Made by a program: the position numbers and the translations under genes | Assembly: GCF_018320785.1 (NCBI RefSeq) | Contig: NC_054872.1 | Coordinates: 43,016,551-43,080,550 of the forward strand | Origin: Cheilinus undulatus | Lineage: Eukaryota; Chordata; Actinopteri; Labriformes; Labridae | Direction of reading: 5' to 3' | Length of the DNA stretch: 64,000 nucleotides | The notes under the pieces: generated by a model | Databases searched by the model: none | The model's input: only the letters and a program-made list of their open reading frames with translations | What the model was told of the DNA's origin: nothing | Shown: piece after piece, positions 26,001-39,418 of the stretch | Layout: each line of letters begins with the position of its first letter | Position numbering within the stretch: position 1 is the first letter of the stretch

Positions 26001-29000
26001 AGAACACATACGCTTACATGGCTTTCTATCACGCTTTAGTTTTACTTTCACCCCAACCTTAAAACTGTGACCAAGCAGTTCTGATAATAATACTCTTTCT
26101 TGATAAGAAAGTGCAATTTGAAACCTTTTTTAATTTCCCATGACAATTCGTTTATCTAGACCTTTGCAAACAGACTCTCTGTAGCCCTGTGTGGCAACAA
26201 AACATGTGCTGACCTGTATATATTCTATAAAAGTGTGCTGCTGCATATCTTTTGAGGCAAAATGGAAAATGAAATCGTCAAGTTGACTACAGGATAATTA
26301 TAAAAGCATCCAACTGTTTTGGACCATGTTGCTGCCAAAAATGGTGTTGTTTTATTTCTATGCACATCTTACTGAGACTTTGACAGTGTTTCAAAATCAG
26401 ATGTGATACTAGAGCCTTCATTTACTTCACAAACCATATAGCTCAGTGCAAAAATTGTGATCAGTTGTTTCATGGGGGCGCCATTCAAAATGTTGTGAAA
26501 AGCTTGTTGCTATGGTCACTGTCCTGAACTGACCCTTGTACCAAAGACAAACAACAAAGATGTCTCATGCAGCAAGCTGTCTTAGGGGAGGAAATATAGA
26601 GGATACTGAAGTCAGTATTTTTGGTTTCTTTTATATTCTAATGCGAATTGGAAACATAAGGTTTATTGATTTAGAAAAACATATAGGGAGAGCCAATACT
26701 TTTGCTTTATAGAAACAGGGTTTCTTTCCCAAATTTCTAGTGTTAAAGGCAACTTCTCTCTAAAGCTGTCAAAATCAGAGCAAAACTGTGACGAATTTCA
26801 GTCCATGGTCAGAAAACTCTAATTTCTTCTGATCTTGCTGTTCCAAATTAAAAAGCAAAACAGATTTGACATGCTTTGGCACACAGTCTAACATAGTAGA
26901 ATTGATTTTTGATTCTGAGTATCCCAGATTGACATCAAACATCATTCTAACGTTCTGTTTCATCTCATACAGTTATTGTCCTTTAGAATAGGATTCAATT
27001 AATCTTTTTTGACTCATGTGCATTGCACGTTTTTTTTCCTGGTAAGCCAACAGATGACATTGTTCTGATGGCCCAGTCCTTAGAGAAGATCTTCCTCCAA
27101 AAGGTGGCCCAGATGCCCCAGGACGAAATTGAACTACCTCCTCCAGCTCCTCGAAACAAGAACAATAGAGGAAGGGGTCGCAAATCTTGTGAGTCTGTGC
27201 TCAACTTGCAGCCTTGTATGAGTAGTAATTTTAGTAATGGCATTGAATCAGAAATACCTTTTGATATCTGTCTATTTCTGTTGCTGAGTTTAATCACTAA
27301 AATTAAATGTACTTTCTATCTCAGCATCAAGGGCTCAGCAGGTGCCAGCAGTGTCCCAGTCAGCCTACTCCCCTTCTTCCTCAGATACTGGGGAGTCAAT
27401 GCTTGCCAACTCTCCTCAGACTGTGCTGACCAAAAACCTGCCTCCTGCCAACATCATGGGCCTTCCCCCTACACAGCCAACAACCAAGGTAAATACAGAC
27501 AAACATAATACTGATTGCAATAAAAAATAAATTGTACAGAAATACCTTTGGCATCTTTGATTTTATGCTGTCTTTAAAGATAGAAATGTTTGAGTCTATG
27601 GCTGGGGATATAATTGCTGTTAACTTGTTTTGCACATCCTCAAAAATAAACGCAACATGGATGTGAGATGTACTATGCACATGACCAAGAGAGGCGAGGA
27701 TGGTGTGACAGTTAACACAGCAGCAGAGACAATAACAGCTGAAAGTTTAACTGGTACTGATAAAACAAGTCAACCATTTTCCACATCCTAAAATGTGTTA
27801 TTGTCACTGCACAGAGATAAACATGTCAGTCAAACCTGCTGGAACAGATAATTCTGTTTTAGAAACTGATGTATAACCCTGTAAAAATAATGTTAATGAG
27901 AAAGATGTTGCAGTTCAAAAAATGACCATGTAATTGGTGTTGACATGGCTGTTTGTATTAGTTTAGTGTTTTTTAAAATAAATACATATCTGATGAGGAT
28001 GTTTTAACATAATAACTAAAAAATAAAGTTTTTTTTTCTTTTATTCACAAGGACTTGTTTTGTCTTTTATAACAGCCACATCTGTGAATGCAGTCAGCTT
28101 AAAGCCACCTGCTGACACGGTCATAAATTAAACCGATACACTGGTAGCATTACGTCTGTGCTGCAGAAACAGAGTGCAGACGGTGTGTTCTGACCCCCAG
28201 TCATCAGTCTGGCTGATCTGATGTTACTATTGATTGTTGATGCCATTATTAAAATAGTTCTACATTTTAGTAACCTCCTTAAGTGTCTGTGTTTATAGTT
28301 TACATTTAACACATCAGGTAGTTGTATATGGCCGGAGCTCTCTTGTTTGCCCTCTGGTGACGTGCGTTACGAATATTCAAGTATACTTTCAAGAATGTTC
28401 ATGATGCAGCCAGACACAAACAGATATGCAAGATGAGACAGCAAATATGTCTCCAGCCTAACATGTAGATGTTTGTAAACAGAAAAAGTTGACCTTAGAC
28501 TGTGAATTATTCAGTCTACTTTTGAGTCTAGCAAACTATTTTATTTTGGGTATCATAGGTTGAAATGAAGCACCAGTGTTTTGATGATAGCAGCTTAAAA
28601 CCTGCTTATTTACAGAAAAAAGGTGTGAAACGCAAGGCTGACACCACCACCCCTTCCACCATGGGTCTGACTGTGGGCATATCAGGACCAACGCACATGG
28701 TGGGCTTGGGAAAAGGAGGCCATGGAGGCCAAGTCCACGACCCCTCCGTGCATAGCATCACCTCCATAGGGGGCATGGGCCTGGACAGTCCTGGGATGGG
28801 CCTGGTCAGGAGCCCTGGTGGTCCCGTCCTGCTTCAACCAATGATGGCAGGAACTGGACGCAGAGTAGGCAGCGGACGTCCCATTAAACCCCCCAAAAAA
28901 GACTTACCTGACTCTGTACAGTCTCTGCCCTCGAGGAAAGGCAAACTGAGCCCTCAGCTGAGGTACTGCAGTGTGCTGCTCAAAGAAATGTTGTCAAAGA

Positions 29001-32000
29001 AACATGCTGCGTATGCCTGGCCTTTCTACACTCCTGTGGATGCTGTTGCACTAGGACTACATGACTATCATGACATTATTAAGTGTCCCATGGATCTCAG
29101 CACAATCAAGGTGACTCATATATGTTTTAAACACTCCTTTTCAGTGTTTCTTATCCAGACATCGTTATTTACAACTGCCTGTCTTTGAAAGTATTGGAGC
29201 AGAAAAGCTGCTAAAAGATGTGATTTGCAAAATACCAATTTCATATTAGATGAAAATCTCATTCAAACTTGAAGAAAGAACTGTTTTAACCTGTTATTTT
29301 GTGCTTTCCCTACTCTTATCAGAGGAGGATGGACTGTCGTGAATATAGGGATGCACAGCAGTTTGCCAGTGATGTCAGACTCATGTTCTCTAACTGCTAC
29401 AAGTACAACCCACCTGACCATGATGTTGTTGGCATGGCCCGCAAGCTGCAGGTGAGCCTGGTTATTTGATTCTACTTAATCATGAGACTTCAACACCCGA
29501 ACTGCCAAAAAATGAGGGACCTTTTTTCCTGCATCGGTTTATTGATTATATTTTTTAACTTCTCTTCTCATTCTTAATCGCCTCTTTTGCCACAGGATGT
29601 TTTTGAGTTCCGTTTTGCAAAGATGCCAGATGAGCCCCATTTGGATCACACATCCATGTCAATGAGCGGTCATCCAACGTCGTCGTCCTCCTCTTCTTCA
29701 TCCTCCTCGTCCTCTTCTTCCTCCACATCAGAAAGTGAGCCAAGCAGTGAGAGTGAAGAGAGTGAAAGCAGCCCCAACTCAGACAGTGAGGAGGAGCGAG
29801 CACATCGTTTGGCTGAGTTACAGGATCAGGTTTGCACACAGGTAACATCCCTGGTAATGTTAATTATAATTGGAGATGCCCCAATTAATAGACAACTATT
29901 CATTTTTCAACAGTTGTCATTAAAAGTATGTAATAATTGGATCGCCAAATAACCAGAACAGATTACTAGGGATGGAAATAGTGATTTTTTTTTATTGATA
30001 CTGATACCATATCAGGTCACTTTATTGATCCTTTTCTATTATTTGATGGATAGACAAACTACTTTCCATTTTTAATAGAAGTGGTATTCCTTTTTCTCGA
30101 TGCTACATTTGAATACATACCGACATTTTATGTATATTTACCTTTTTGTCATTTAACTGAGATGGCCCCTTGATGTATTCATCTACCAGCTTTTTAATAA
30201 GCTAATTAACTTTTATTTAGCCAATTTCTACGCAGGATAATGTTTTTAACAAACAGGAGTTACGTAGAACTTTCTTATCTCCCAGCCGGAGTCTTTTTTT
30301 CTTCAAGCTGAGAGTTGAAGGTGCAGCATTTTGGTTTAATTTGATGCACAGTGCTGATGTATTTTGAGCTTATTTTCCCCCTTGTAAGAACTGATGTATG
30401 TTTTTTGCACCAGAGACATGATAAAATTGCATTACGTCACAGAACCTTTGAGACTCAACAGCATTACTGATAAGCTAAAACACAAATTTTCAGGTTTTGA
30501 AAAATACCCAACTGGGTCATTTAGGAACCCGGGTTTCCATCTCCATCTCTATCCCTGTCTCTGGCGTCTGCAACTAAGAGAAGGACTGTTTGTGGTGTAC
30601 GATAACTAACTAGGCCCACTGAATTGCAAGCCAATAAGTACTCAGCATATTAGCACTGTAAATCAGATTAAACTTAAAAGAAGTGCTGTCAACTGTAACC
30701 CCGAATTTCCATATAAAGCATGCGCACACGCAGAACGCCGATGAATCGAACTGTGGAGCACTTCGCTCCCTCTCTAGTCTATCAGAGCATTTCCATAGCC
30801 GGCACTCTGGACCGGCAGTGGCGCGTGCCTGGAGCGCCACTCCGCTCTGCTTCGTTTCAGATACGCTGCAGGTCTATTTCAGTGCCGGCTGCTGCCAAAC
30901 CTCGTAAATTCACTGTCATTCAGAAAGCACCAACCATGGAAGTCACAAGCGTAGAACATCCAGTTCTTTCAAAATAAAACACAATGCACAGACTCCCAAT
31001 CGTAAATCATCACTTTATCAACATTATGTCTTATCCTGCAGCGAGAGCAAAGTGTCACCAAGAGGTCAGTGGGTCACAGAGCTTCAATGGCACCATTGAT
31101 GAGGAAAAGTTAACTTTTGGGGATATTTAGCCAAAGAATTTTGCATAAAACCACAGATCCTTTAAGCAAACATTAACCTTTTAACTTCCTAATGTACTCA
31201 CTCAATGGAGGAAGCAATAATATCATGGACTTATACTGGAAAGGATGGTAAATTAAGCCCAAAAGGTAAAATAGTCCGCTGTTGACATGCTATTCCTGCG
31301 TGAACTTGCAGTTTTCCCATGATCTCTTCCTGATGATCAGGGCTGCGCGCCGCAGCGCTCTAGACTCACTTCCAGTGGGCGAGGTCGCTCGCCTTTGGTC
31401 GGAGCAAACCCGCGGCGCACACGCTGTATATGGAAATTCGCGGTTAGTTTGAAAAAGTCACTGTCGACTTACCGACTTGCCGAACTTCTGCTGCTGTAGG
31501 TTAGTCATCCTCCTTCGTTTAAAAACAGCCCTGGTAAGATTCCCAAACTCTAAACGAGTCCCATTTATTAAAATTATTAATCCATTATTAAAATCTGTAC
31601 TGCAACTGACAGCTAGTTAGCCTGTTGAACAAAGTAAGAAAAAGCATGTTGTTGACTGATGAAGTAACATCAAAATACAAAAAATAATCTGCACTGGCTG
31701 ATCTCATTGTTAGATGATTGGTATTCCAGGGGTAAAAAATATGATTGGGGTGTCTCTAATTTCAGTAACGATAGCTCTGCATGCCAAGAAACCTTTGCTA
31801 AACAACCACCTTTTTTTAAACCAAATTTTCTCACAGCTCAGAGCTGTGCATGAACAGCTGGCTGCCCTCTCCCAAGGCCCCATCGTCAAACCTAAGAAGA
31901 AGAAAGAGAAGAAGGAAAAAAGGGAGAAGAAGAAAAAGAAGAAGCTGGAGAAGCGGAGTCGAGGGGGCAGGAGCAGAGCTGGATCTGAGGAATGGAAAAT

Positions 32001-32897
32001 GCCCGGCAAGATCTTGAAAACCAAGTCAGCCAGAGCAGGAGGATCCCAGCCCAAGAAAAACCAGGGGAAGAAGAGTAACAAGAACAGCAAGTTAGTGAAA
32101 TATTTACCCAAGAATGTCTTATTTTTGTAGCAATGTGGAGATTTTTTTTTCATACACATTGTCCTGTGTTTTTATTAACAATATCTAATCAGCTGACTGT
32201 CTATATAGCTTTTGTCCTGACTTTGTCACCTTTATTTCTGCAGGTCCACAAAGAAGCCGTTCTACCCTCCACTGACGCCTACAATGCTGCCACACTACGA
32301 CTCAGAGGAGGAAGAGGAGATCGTACCCATGTCTTATGATGAGAAACGCCAGCTGAGCCTTGACATTAACAAGCTCCCGGGAGAGAAGCTGGGTCGTGTG
32401 GTACACATCATTCAGTCCAGAGAGCCTTCACTAAGGGACACAAACCCTGAGGAAATAGAGATTGACTTTGAAACACTCAAGCCATCAACTCTGAAAGAGC
32501 TGGAGCGCTACGTTATGACCTGTCTGAGGAAGAAGCCTCGTAAGCCGTATGCTGAACAAGGTAAATGAAAATACAGCCAGCATATTTTCTGATAATGATG
32601 TCCTGTAAATAGATTTTTACTCATTAACATGGTGGCATCACTGAAATTTTAAAGGGATGGTTGCTCATTATCCAACATGAATTGCAGCTGTGCTTTAGGT
32701 AAACCTGGAGGGCAGCTTTTAACTTGGGTGCAAACTTTTGCAGCTTGAATTTATTTTGCTGTGGTTGTACTTTTTCAGTGTATGTCACATTGCACAGAGC
32801 CCTGAGTGCAAATCGGTAGATTCGATTTTCATTTTCATATTAAGTAAAATCATAATTAAGACACTCAAAAACAATTTGTAAAATGGTCTTTTGGCAA

Positions 32898-32951
<54 letters not shown>

Positions 32952-35900
32952 TATATGTATTGAGTCTTTTTTCTAAGGTTTTTTTTTTATAGATGAGGCT
33001 TTTAAATGGATGTTGATTTATGGCAATAATAGGTTAAAAATGTATTGTGTAGGTCTTGGGGGGGCTTTGCCATCAATATGAGCTGGGGGAGGCTCCAAGG
33101 AAAAATGGTTGGGAACCACTGTTGTAATCGACTGCAGTTAAGTCCTGGGCTCGTCCTCACAAATGGGGGCACGGGAACATCAGAGAGTGGGAAGAGACGT
33201 TGGACTACTCCTTGCATTAGCACATCACCAGCAGTAAGGTTACAAGACTGGTGAAAGCAACCTCTGGGGGATGAACATGGATCACTTTCCACTGGAAAGT
33301 GCAGAAAAGATGCATGCCTAATTGGTGTTTACGTGATAACTCCCACTGCCAGAAGAGGGAGACAAAGTCTTACTTTTAAATGCGGCCCCTTGCTCAGAGG
33401 TTAAATTATCCATCGAAGTAACAATAATAAATGTGATACGATCAGTAAAGATGCACTGATTGTGAAAATCAGGGTCAGTGCCAGAGTTTTAAATTAACTT
33501 TTTGTAGCAAATTGCCAGTGTTTTTTTAAATTACTGCTTTTGGTGTGAGATTCCTACAAGACTGATATTTTTCTCATGTTTGACTTCAAAATCAGAGCAA
33601 AGTATGTCCAACAGGTCACTTCTGCCTGATTTAAAAAAATACCCCCATAGATGACCAGTTAGGTGTACTCGATGCCAGTATTGTATTGATACTAAAGAAA
33701 CTGATAAAAATCTGTTAATGCCCCATTATTGACTGTGGTGCTGATGTTTGTCAGCTTGATTGATATTGCCAGTATCGATGATGAACTGATGTGCTGGGGT
33801 ATCCCTAATCAACAGTTTAGCAAATGGCATGTAAAGCTGTAACAGAATATGGCAGACATTAATGCTAAAGGAATAAAAAATAATCAAGAGACAAGTTCAC
33901 TGGGTAACATGCATTGCATTAAAAAAAAAAAGTCAAATAGTGTGAGTTTACTAAAAACTGGACCAAATTTTCTGGCTTGTGATGTTGTTCTCCCTGATGG
34001 TTATTGCACTTGACTTAATTGCTGGACTTGCATCTTTAAGTAATCTCCCTACTCTGTGGGATTCAGCAATTGAAGGGCTAGTTTTCCTCCTGAGTAATCA
34101 CAGCAGCGTAAACGTATTAAAGTTATAACAGTTACTGTATGTAAAAAAATTATCTAGTTCTCATTAGTTTATCTGGTTCATACAGTATAGCAACAGAACG
34201 TTTGCTGCAGTTCATCTGTGACATTTTAGTTCACCTGTAACATTTTGGGGATGTCTGTTAGCTATGTGATCAAGTTTCCCATATTAGCTAAACCCACCCA
34301 CCAAAAAGACTCTTAACAAAAATGATTGGTACCGCTACGGATGAGAATCATCTGTAACATCTTTTATCATCTTTGTAGGAAAGAAAAATAGCATTGGCAA
34401 ATCGAAAGAGGAGCTTACTCTGGAGAAGCGGAGGGAGCTCGAGAGGAGGCTTCAGGATGTCAGCGGGCAACTCAATTCTGTCAAGAAACCTACAAAACCT
34501 AAAGGTGAGATAATGTGTCTCTATTTCTTTGACAGGGATATAACAGCTCACTGAGGTCACAGCACAGTTGTTACCTCGGTTTTTGGGGTCACGTAGTACA
34601 CTTACAGGTTTGGTTTAAAAGTGGAAAACTGGTGAGAAGTCCTGGATGCATATTTCTATGTTTCTCTTTGTGATTGCATAAGTGAAAAATACAGTTTGTT
34701 CCATCTTGTGATTGTTGGTACAGTCTTTACTGAACTGAGGCAAGAAATGACAGCTTAGACCAGACTTGAACTTAGCAGCCATACATGGGGCACACCCTAA
34801 CCAATAGGCAAATGCACCCATGACATCTAGTAGTTTAAGATTATAAAAAATAAGTGGAACAGTAAAAAGCAAAACAAAATGTGTGTATCCTGCTAAACCA
34901 CTATGCCACAGATCGCAACTGCCTTAAGTAAACGTGAGAATCTATGTTGTAATAAGGCTTGAGCACTTTCAATACTCAGTTGAAGCCAGGCTTGTCTACT
35001 CCCATTTTCCCACAGATATCCCTTAAAATGTAATAACATTGGTACTGACTTTAAGCGTTTCTGTTTTCACGTCCTGAGGCTTTTTAAAAACAGCACAGAG
35101 AAGCTGAGGGGAGAGATAAGGAGCTGGCAGGTCTCATAGTTCTGCTGTGACTTCTTGCTAGTTTGCCACTGCATGTAGCTTTTCTTCTTGTGTTTTTTTT
35201 GTCTGCTTCTTTTTTTATTTAAGAGCAGTTGGACAGGTAAGAGCATTGCTACCACCTGTATTGGGGTGTGGATACGATGTTGTGGATACCAAATTTTTGT
35301 TCCAAACTGTGACATCTGTATTACTAATGTTCCTAGGTGTATAATTTCCCATCTGATTAAATACATTTAGCTGTCTAGTCTAAAGTAAAATAAATTAATT
35401 CTGTAAACAAACTTCCCACTGCAATGGTAAACAAAGTCACGATGTAACAATGCAAAGTTTGTAGAATGTGGAGAACATCAATAATGCTAGTACTGTTGGC
35501 CTCTTTGCAGTTTAATGCCCACATTCTTGAGCTTAATATTGTCGCTCATTGCTTCAGTTAAATGTGAGTATAGCCTGACACATATTCTGAACAACTTTAT
35601 CCCCAGTTTCTAGATCAAAATAGTACTTAAGTGTAGTTTCCACAAGATGCTATCAGTTGGACTGGGTAAAAAAATGGATTCTCCAATTCAGGTCAATTTT
35701 AATTTTTAATTATGATATTGATTCATATAATCTAGACATAAATCTTTATATATTGGCCTGCTCCATTTCCTGGCGGCTCTTCATGCTACCAGTCTCAGAC
35801 TTACGTTACTCTTAAAGCTTGGACTGGCTGGACTGACTTGCACATGCAATACATGTGATCCTCTGGGGTGCTCTGTGAAAGTGGAGCGCTGTCTCAACCA

Positions 35901-36887
35901 CGAGTGATTTGTAAAAGCCTCTGTATACAACACTCCCTGCAGTGTGCTTTAACATACTTCCTATTTTCACAGCCCCTTCCCCGCGCTAACTACGCACAGA
36001 CTGTTAACGGGGGAAATGAGCTCTCAGAAAGAGGAGGAACTCTTATAATTGGGGAAGAGATGAATAATAAACTACCATCTCATGGTTTTTCTTTAAAGTC
36101 AACACAGTAGAACTTTCTTAACAATGTACACAACTTGATTATATGATGCAAATTTTTTTCATCAGTGTTGTGGTTTCTGTCATTTATTAATGAGCATAAA
36201 TGTCTGTCTGTAGCACACGACACTTAACTGTAGGGAAAATCAGCCTGCATGTTAGATTCAAAAACTAGAAAGACAGAGGCAAGCTGGAAAAAAGAAGGCC
36301 CATATGCAAGATGTGCCAAATTATGGTCCAAACAGTAACAATTTTCATTAGATAAATTTAGGCAGTTCAAGATTTTGAAGAAATCTGGTCACAATCTCTT
36401 ATAAGAGGTGGTGGTGCGTCCTTATACCCGGCCAGATAAGAACTACGGGTTTAGACTGAGCATTTGGCTGGCACTGTAGTTCTGAAATGATCAAATAAAT
36501 GTTAAGTAGTTCAACCAACCCAATACTAACTGATGCCAACCACAGAAGGGTTCAAATTTAACCATATAGTGGGCTAATTCTTGCATCCCTTGTCCAATCT
36601 GTGCTGTTTCAGGAAGAATGCAAATATTGTTACACCCCTGTTGAAGGTACAATCTCATGATTATTGTTGGTCTTACATGAAGTTTTTACAGGTAAATAAA
36701 TGTTTGTGTTCCTGTTTGCCTAACTTATATCCTCATGCCTGTTGTCCTCTGTGCAGTGGAGAAGCCCAACGCTACAGAGACTCACACACAGCCCTCACGC
36801 CTCAGCGGCAGCAGCTCAAGCTCCGACTCTTCCTCCTCCTCCTCCTCATCCTCGTCCTCAGACACCAGTGACTCAGACTCTGGTTGA
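20066..36887 (+). CDS. brd2: Bromodomain-containing protein 2 (BET family)
   Basis: Nuclear acetyl-histone reader that couples acetylated chromatin to transcription. Coding exons: 20066-20097, 25381-25663, 25849-25986, 27047-27188, 27325-27488, 28616-29110, 29323-29451, 29596-29829, 31837-32090, 32244-32560, 34379-34504, 36757-36887 (2,445 nt, 814 aa, close to the ~800 aa of human BRD2). Bromodomain 1 spans about 68-180 with WPF at 91-93 and acetyl-lysine-binding Asn150 (YNK). Bromodomain 2 spans about 363-475 with WPF and Asn447 (YNPP). A Ser/acidic tract lies near 480-530, then Lys-rich basic stretches, then the ET domain (about 648-730) with [14 protein letters not shown] and [20 protein letters not shown]. 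The C-terminus is a poly-Ser tail. Exon 1 encodes only the first residues ([10 protein letters not shown]) before a 5.3-kb intron. Linkage to tap1 suggests the brd2b ohnologue, but this is inference. Confidence 0.95.
21450..21555 (-). mobile_element. Tc1/mariner-type transposase N-terminal remnant
   Basis: On the - strand from the ATG at 21555 the translation runs [20 protein letters not shown] then [10 protein letters not shown]. This is a helix-turn-helix of the kind at the N-terminus of Tc1/mariner transposases. It breaks after about 35 codons, so it is a decayed fragment in brd2 intron 1. Limits of the parent element were not found. Confidence 0.55.
24111..24376 (+). repeat. Interspersed repeat (CCTCCGCCAAGGAGG type)
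   Basis: It begins ACCTCCGCCAAGGAGGTTAT and ends near CGAGTGCTTTTCTAG. In between are a TTTGTT-rich block and an AAAAGTTATGGACGAATTTTGATGAAA block. I know this arrangement as a widespread repeat of aquatic animal genomes; the class is not certain. It lies in brd2 intron 1. Confidence 0.55.
29685..29727 (+). repeat. Coding TCC/TCT/TCG microsatellite in brd2 exon 8
   Basis: A run of Ser codons (mixed TCG, TCC, TCT, TCA) encodes a poly-Ser stretch just before the SES/acidic cluster. A second Ser run made from TCC-type codons closes exon 12 (36820-36862). Confidence 0.7.
30695..31446. mobile_element. DNA transposon with inverted ends in brd2 intron 8
   Basis: The left end has GAATTTCCATATAAAGC and the right end, read on the other strand, GAATTTCCATATACAGC. 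Both are preceded by TAACC. The interior is much more GC- and CpG-rich than the surrounding intron (for example GCGCGCCGCAGCGC near 31345). There is no intact transposase, and no convincing target duplication could be identified. Confidence 0.55.
32899..32949 (+). repeat. Poly-A followed by (TA)n microsatellite
   Basis: A run of about 20 A runs into about 16 TA units in brd2 intron 10. Similar (TA)n tracts occur at about 39269-39300 and 56170-56205. Confidence 0.85.
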
Positions 36888-38950
36888 GCTCCTTCCTGCG
36901 GCTTTGAGAGAAACACTCTAATAACTCAGGGACTTGGGCTGGCCCAGGACACAGCACACCCTGAAACAGTAGTGGGCTGAGAAATAAAATACCATGGCAG
37001 AAAAAAGAAACTCCAAGAGGACTCATTAGTTTTGAATGTGGGACTGAGGGATGAGAAGCAACGTCTCCGTGGATTACCCGAGAACCTAAACACTAAATGC
37101 CTTGGTTTCCCCTCTCTTTCCCTTTGTAAATACTTGTAAAAAATTAATGTTTCTTTTATAAAGAAGAATTTTATGGTGATCCCCAAAGAGGGAAGCAAAG
37201 TAATAAAAAAAGATGTGGAAAGATGGGCCTTATTCCAAATCTGCTTTGGCTGGCCTTAATGCTGCGTGGTGAGGGAATGGAAGAGTTTATTTATTTGTTT
37301 TCTTCAGCTACATTTCCTCTGAAATTACTGGAATTTAAACCAGCAACCTCATGGTCACGAGCCTTTCTTTTCTAACATCTGGCCTTCCGCTATGCTTCAT
37401 TTTAGATGAACACCCCAAATCTAAGCCTTAATCTAACCCTCGTGAACAATCTCCACAACTGGAAAATAGAAGTATATTCAAGCTCTGAAACTCAAATGTT
37501 CACATACATTTTACTTTCTGCTAGTTTAGGTCAAAGTTCAAAGTTAGCTACAATTTGTTTCTGGTTTATCTCTTTTTTGTTTACAATCTTTGTTGATGCA
37601 GTTAAGTCTCATTTAGACATTTGATTCATGTTGCAGTCTGTTTAACAACATATAGTTGTTTTTACAGAGTAAAGTAGGTTCATACAATAGTACAGTATAG
37701 AAAAAGTTAATCATGGTGTAAACATGAAGTTTGCATTTAAAGGACATTCTGTTTTTGCAATTATTCTTGCCTGCACTTTTTCCCTTAAACGCCCACAAAC
37801 TGTTTTTAAGACGGACAAGTCTTAAACAAAAGTCCTGTTGAATTACTGTGTTCAGTATTTTAAATCCTGTTCCTTCTGTTCAGCGTGGATATTCCTCCCA
37901 CAATTCTCTGCATTAAACTAAAGTGTGCAACTAAAAACTCACTCTACTGAATGTTGTCCGATTAAAGTGATGGTTTATAATTTCCATGTTGTCAAATATT
38001 GCTTATCTGTTGTTTTTTTAACACATCTGTAGCACTTCAAAAGTAAGCAAAGGTTTCTTAAAGAGATCCTTTAGCTGTTCAGCACTTATCAGAACAAACA
38101 GTATTATCAAAGTTACACAAGTTCCCATAAAAGACGTCAAAGTCCTCGCGGTGGATCCATCGTTGAAGCTGTTGGTGAATGTTCAATGAGAGAATATATG
38201 CTTGTATATACTTAAACTGTATTTGCTGTTGCACAAACTATTGTATTCCTGCTGTTCAGTCTTTTTTTCTTTCTTTCTTTCTTTTTTAATCTAACCTGGT
38301 TACTTCTCATTCCAGCTATTGTTTCCTGAAGAGAGTTCTCATGAGCATCGCTGTCTCTGTTCAAACAGGTTGTTGCCTCTCAGAAGCAAACCTTTTCATT
38401 TGACAAGTGTGTTCATTAAACTATTCTCTTCTGTAGAAACACCGACTGTTGTTTGGCTGTTTTGGGTCTGTTTGAGAAAAAAAAACCTGTTTTCATTCAA
38501 AACTGTGAATGAGGCAGGAATTTGACACAGAGGAAATTAGATTAAATGTAGAAAATAACAAAATCAACATTCTAGAGGTCCAGTGTCTTTAAAGTTACTG
38601 TAAGATTTACTAAGCTCATAATTCTTTATTTACAATTTCAAGATTTTACTGCAGGTGCTGAAAGCTGGTTGTCTCTCATCCTTTTTTGTAATTTCACAGA
38701 AAAAAAAACCCCTCAGGTAATTTAAAAATTTTGATGTTACTGGTAAAATTGACAATATAAAATACAGCTGCACAAAATATCTGCCTTGATGTTTCTTTTA
38801 TGACTTAATGGGTTAATGAGTTATACAACATTTTAAAAAAAATTTTAAAGAACAGTAAATAAAAACAAAGCTTTGGAAACAATTTAATCAATGTAAACAC
38901 GATTTTTGAAATGGTACTACTAAACTTTATTTTTATCAATAGAGACAATT
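36888..38950. other. brd2 3' UTR and downstream intergenic DNA
   Basis: The 3' UTR starts after the TGA at 36885-36887. The first AATAAA candidate is at about 37203. A (TTTC)n tract occurs near 38268-38285. No further gene seen. Confidence 0.45.
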
Positions 38951-38951
38951 T

Positions 38952-39100
38952 CTAGTGCCATTAGAAAGTGTTCAGACCCCTTTCACTTTTGAAGTTTGTG
39001 ATGTTGCAGCCTGATTTTACTGTTGGGAGAAAAACATTTTTATTCTCATTATTCTAAACTCAGGACCCCATTATGACAAAGTGAAAACAGAATTTTTAAT
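38952..39100 (+). mobile_element. Tc1/mariner terminal-repeat remnant
   Basis: TAGTGCCATTAGAAAGTGTT, CAGACCCCTTTCACTTT, TGTTGCAGCCTGATTTTA and CCCATTATGACAAAGTGAAA occur in the order found at the ends of common teleost Tc1-like elements. Only one end is present and no transposase follows. Confidence 0.6.
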
Positions 39101-39265
39101 TTTTTAATTATTATTTTTTTTTTTTATCAAATTCCATACATCCATATGGAGCCCCTTACAGGGCATGGGGGAAAAAACATAAAAATGATGATGACATTTT
39201 TTTTTAATATTTTTTTTTGGAAACCATTTGTGAGATCTCAAATAGGTATATAAAAAAATCCCCCA

Positions 39266-39301
<36 letters not shown>

Positions 39302-39404
39302 CATCTTTTTTATTGTTTCCCCCCATGCCCCTCCTGGGGCTCCGTACCCTTCCAGGGCACCATGCCTCCCTGATACCTCCATGTTCCTGATGATTTTTTT
39401 TCTT

Positions 39405-39418
39405 CCACTAGGTGGCAG
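39405..39418 (+). promoter_or_regulatory. CTCF-like binding site upstream of class II alpha
   Basis: CCACTAGGTGGCAG is a full match to the CTCF core CCASYAGRKGGCRS. It is about 180 bases upstream of the class II alpha ATG, in the gap between brd2 and the class II genes. This core also occurs in some dispersed repeats, so binding needs proof. Confidence 0.5.

Noticed and set aside
31710-32159. 149-codon open frame on the - strand
   Set aside because: Antisense to brd2 exon 9; its Phe/Ser run is the mirror of the Lys/Glu-rich coding stretch.
33460-33812. Possible transposon with GATGCACTGATTG and GGGGTATCCCTAATC ends in brd2 intron 10
   Set aside because: The ends are only weakly complementary and no target duplication is visible.
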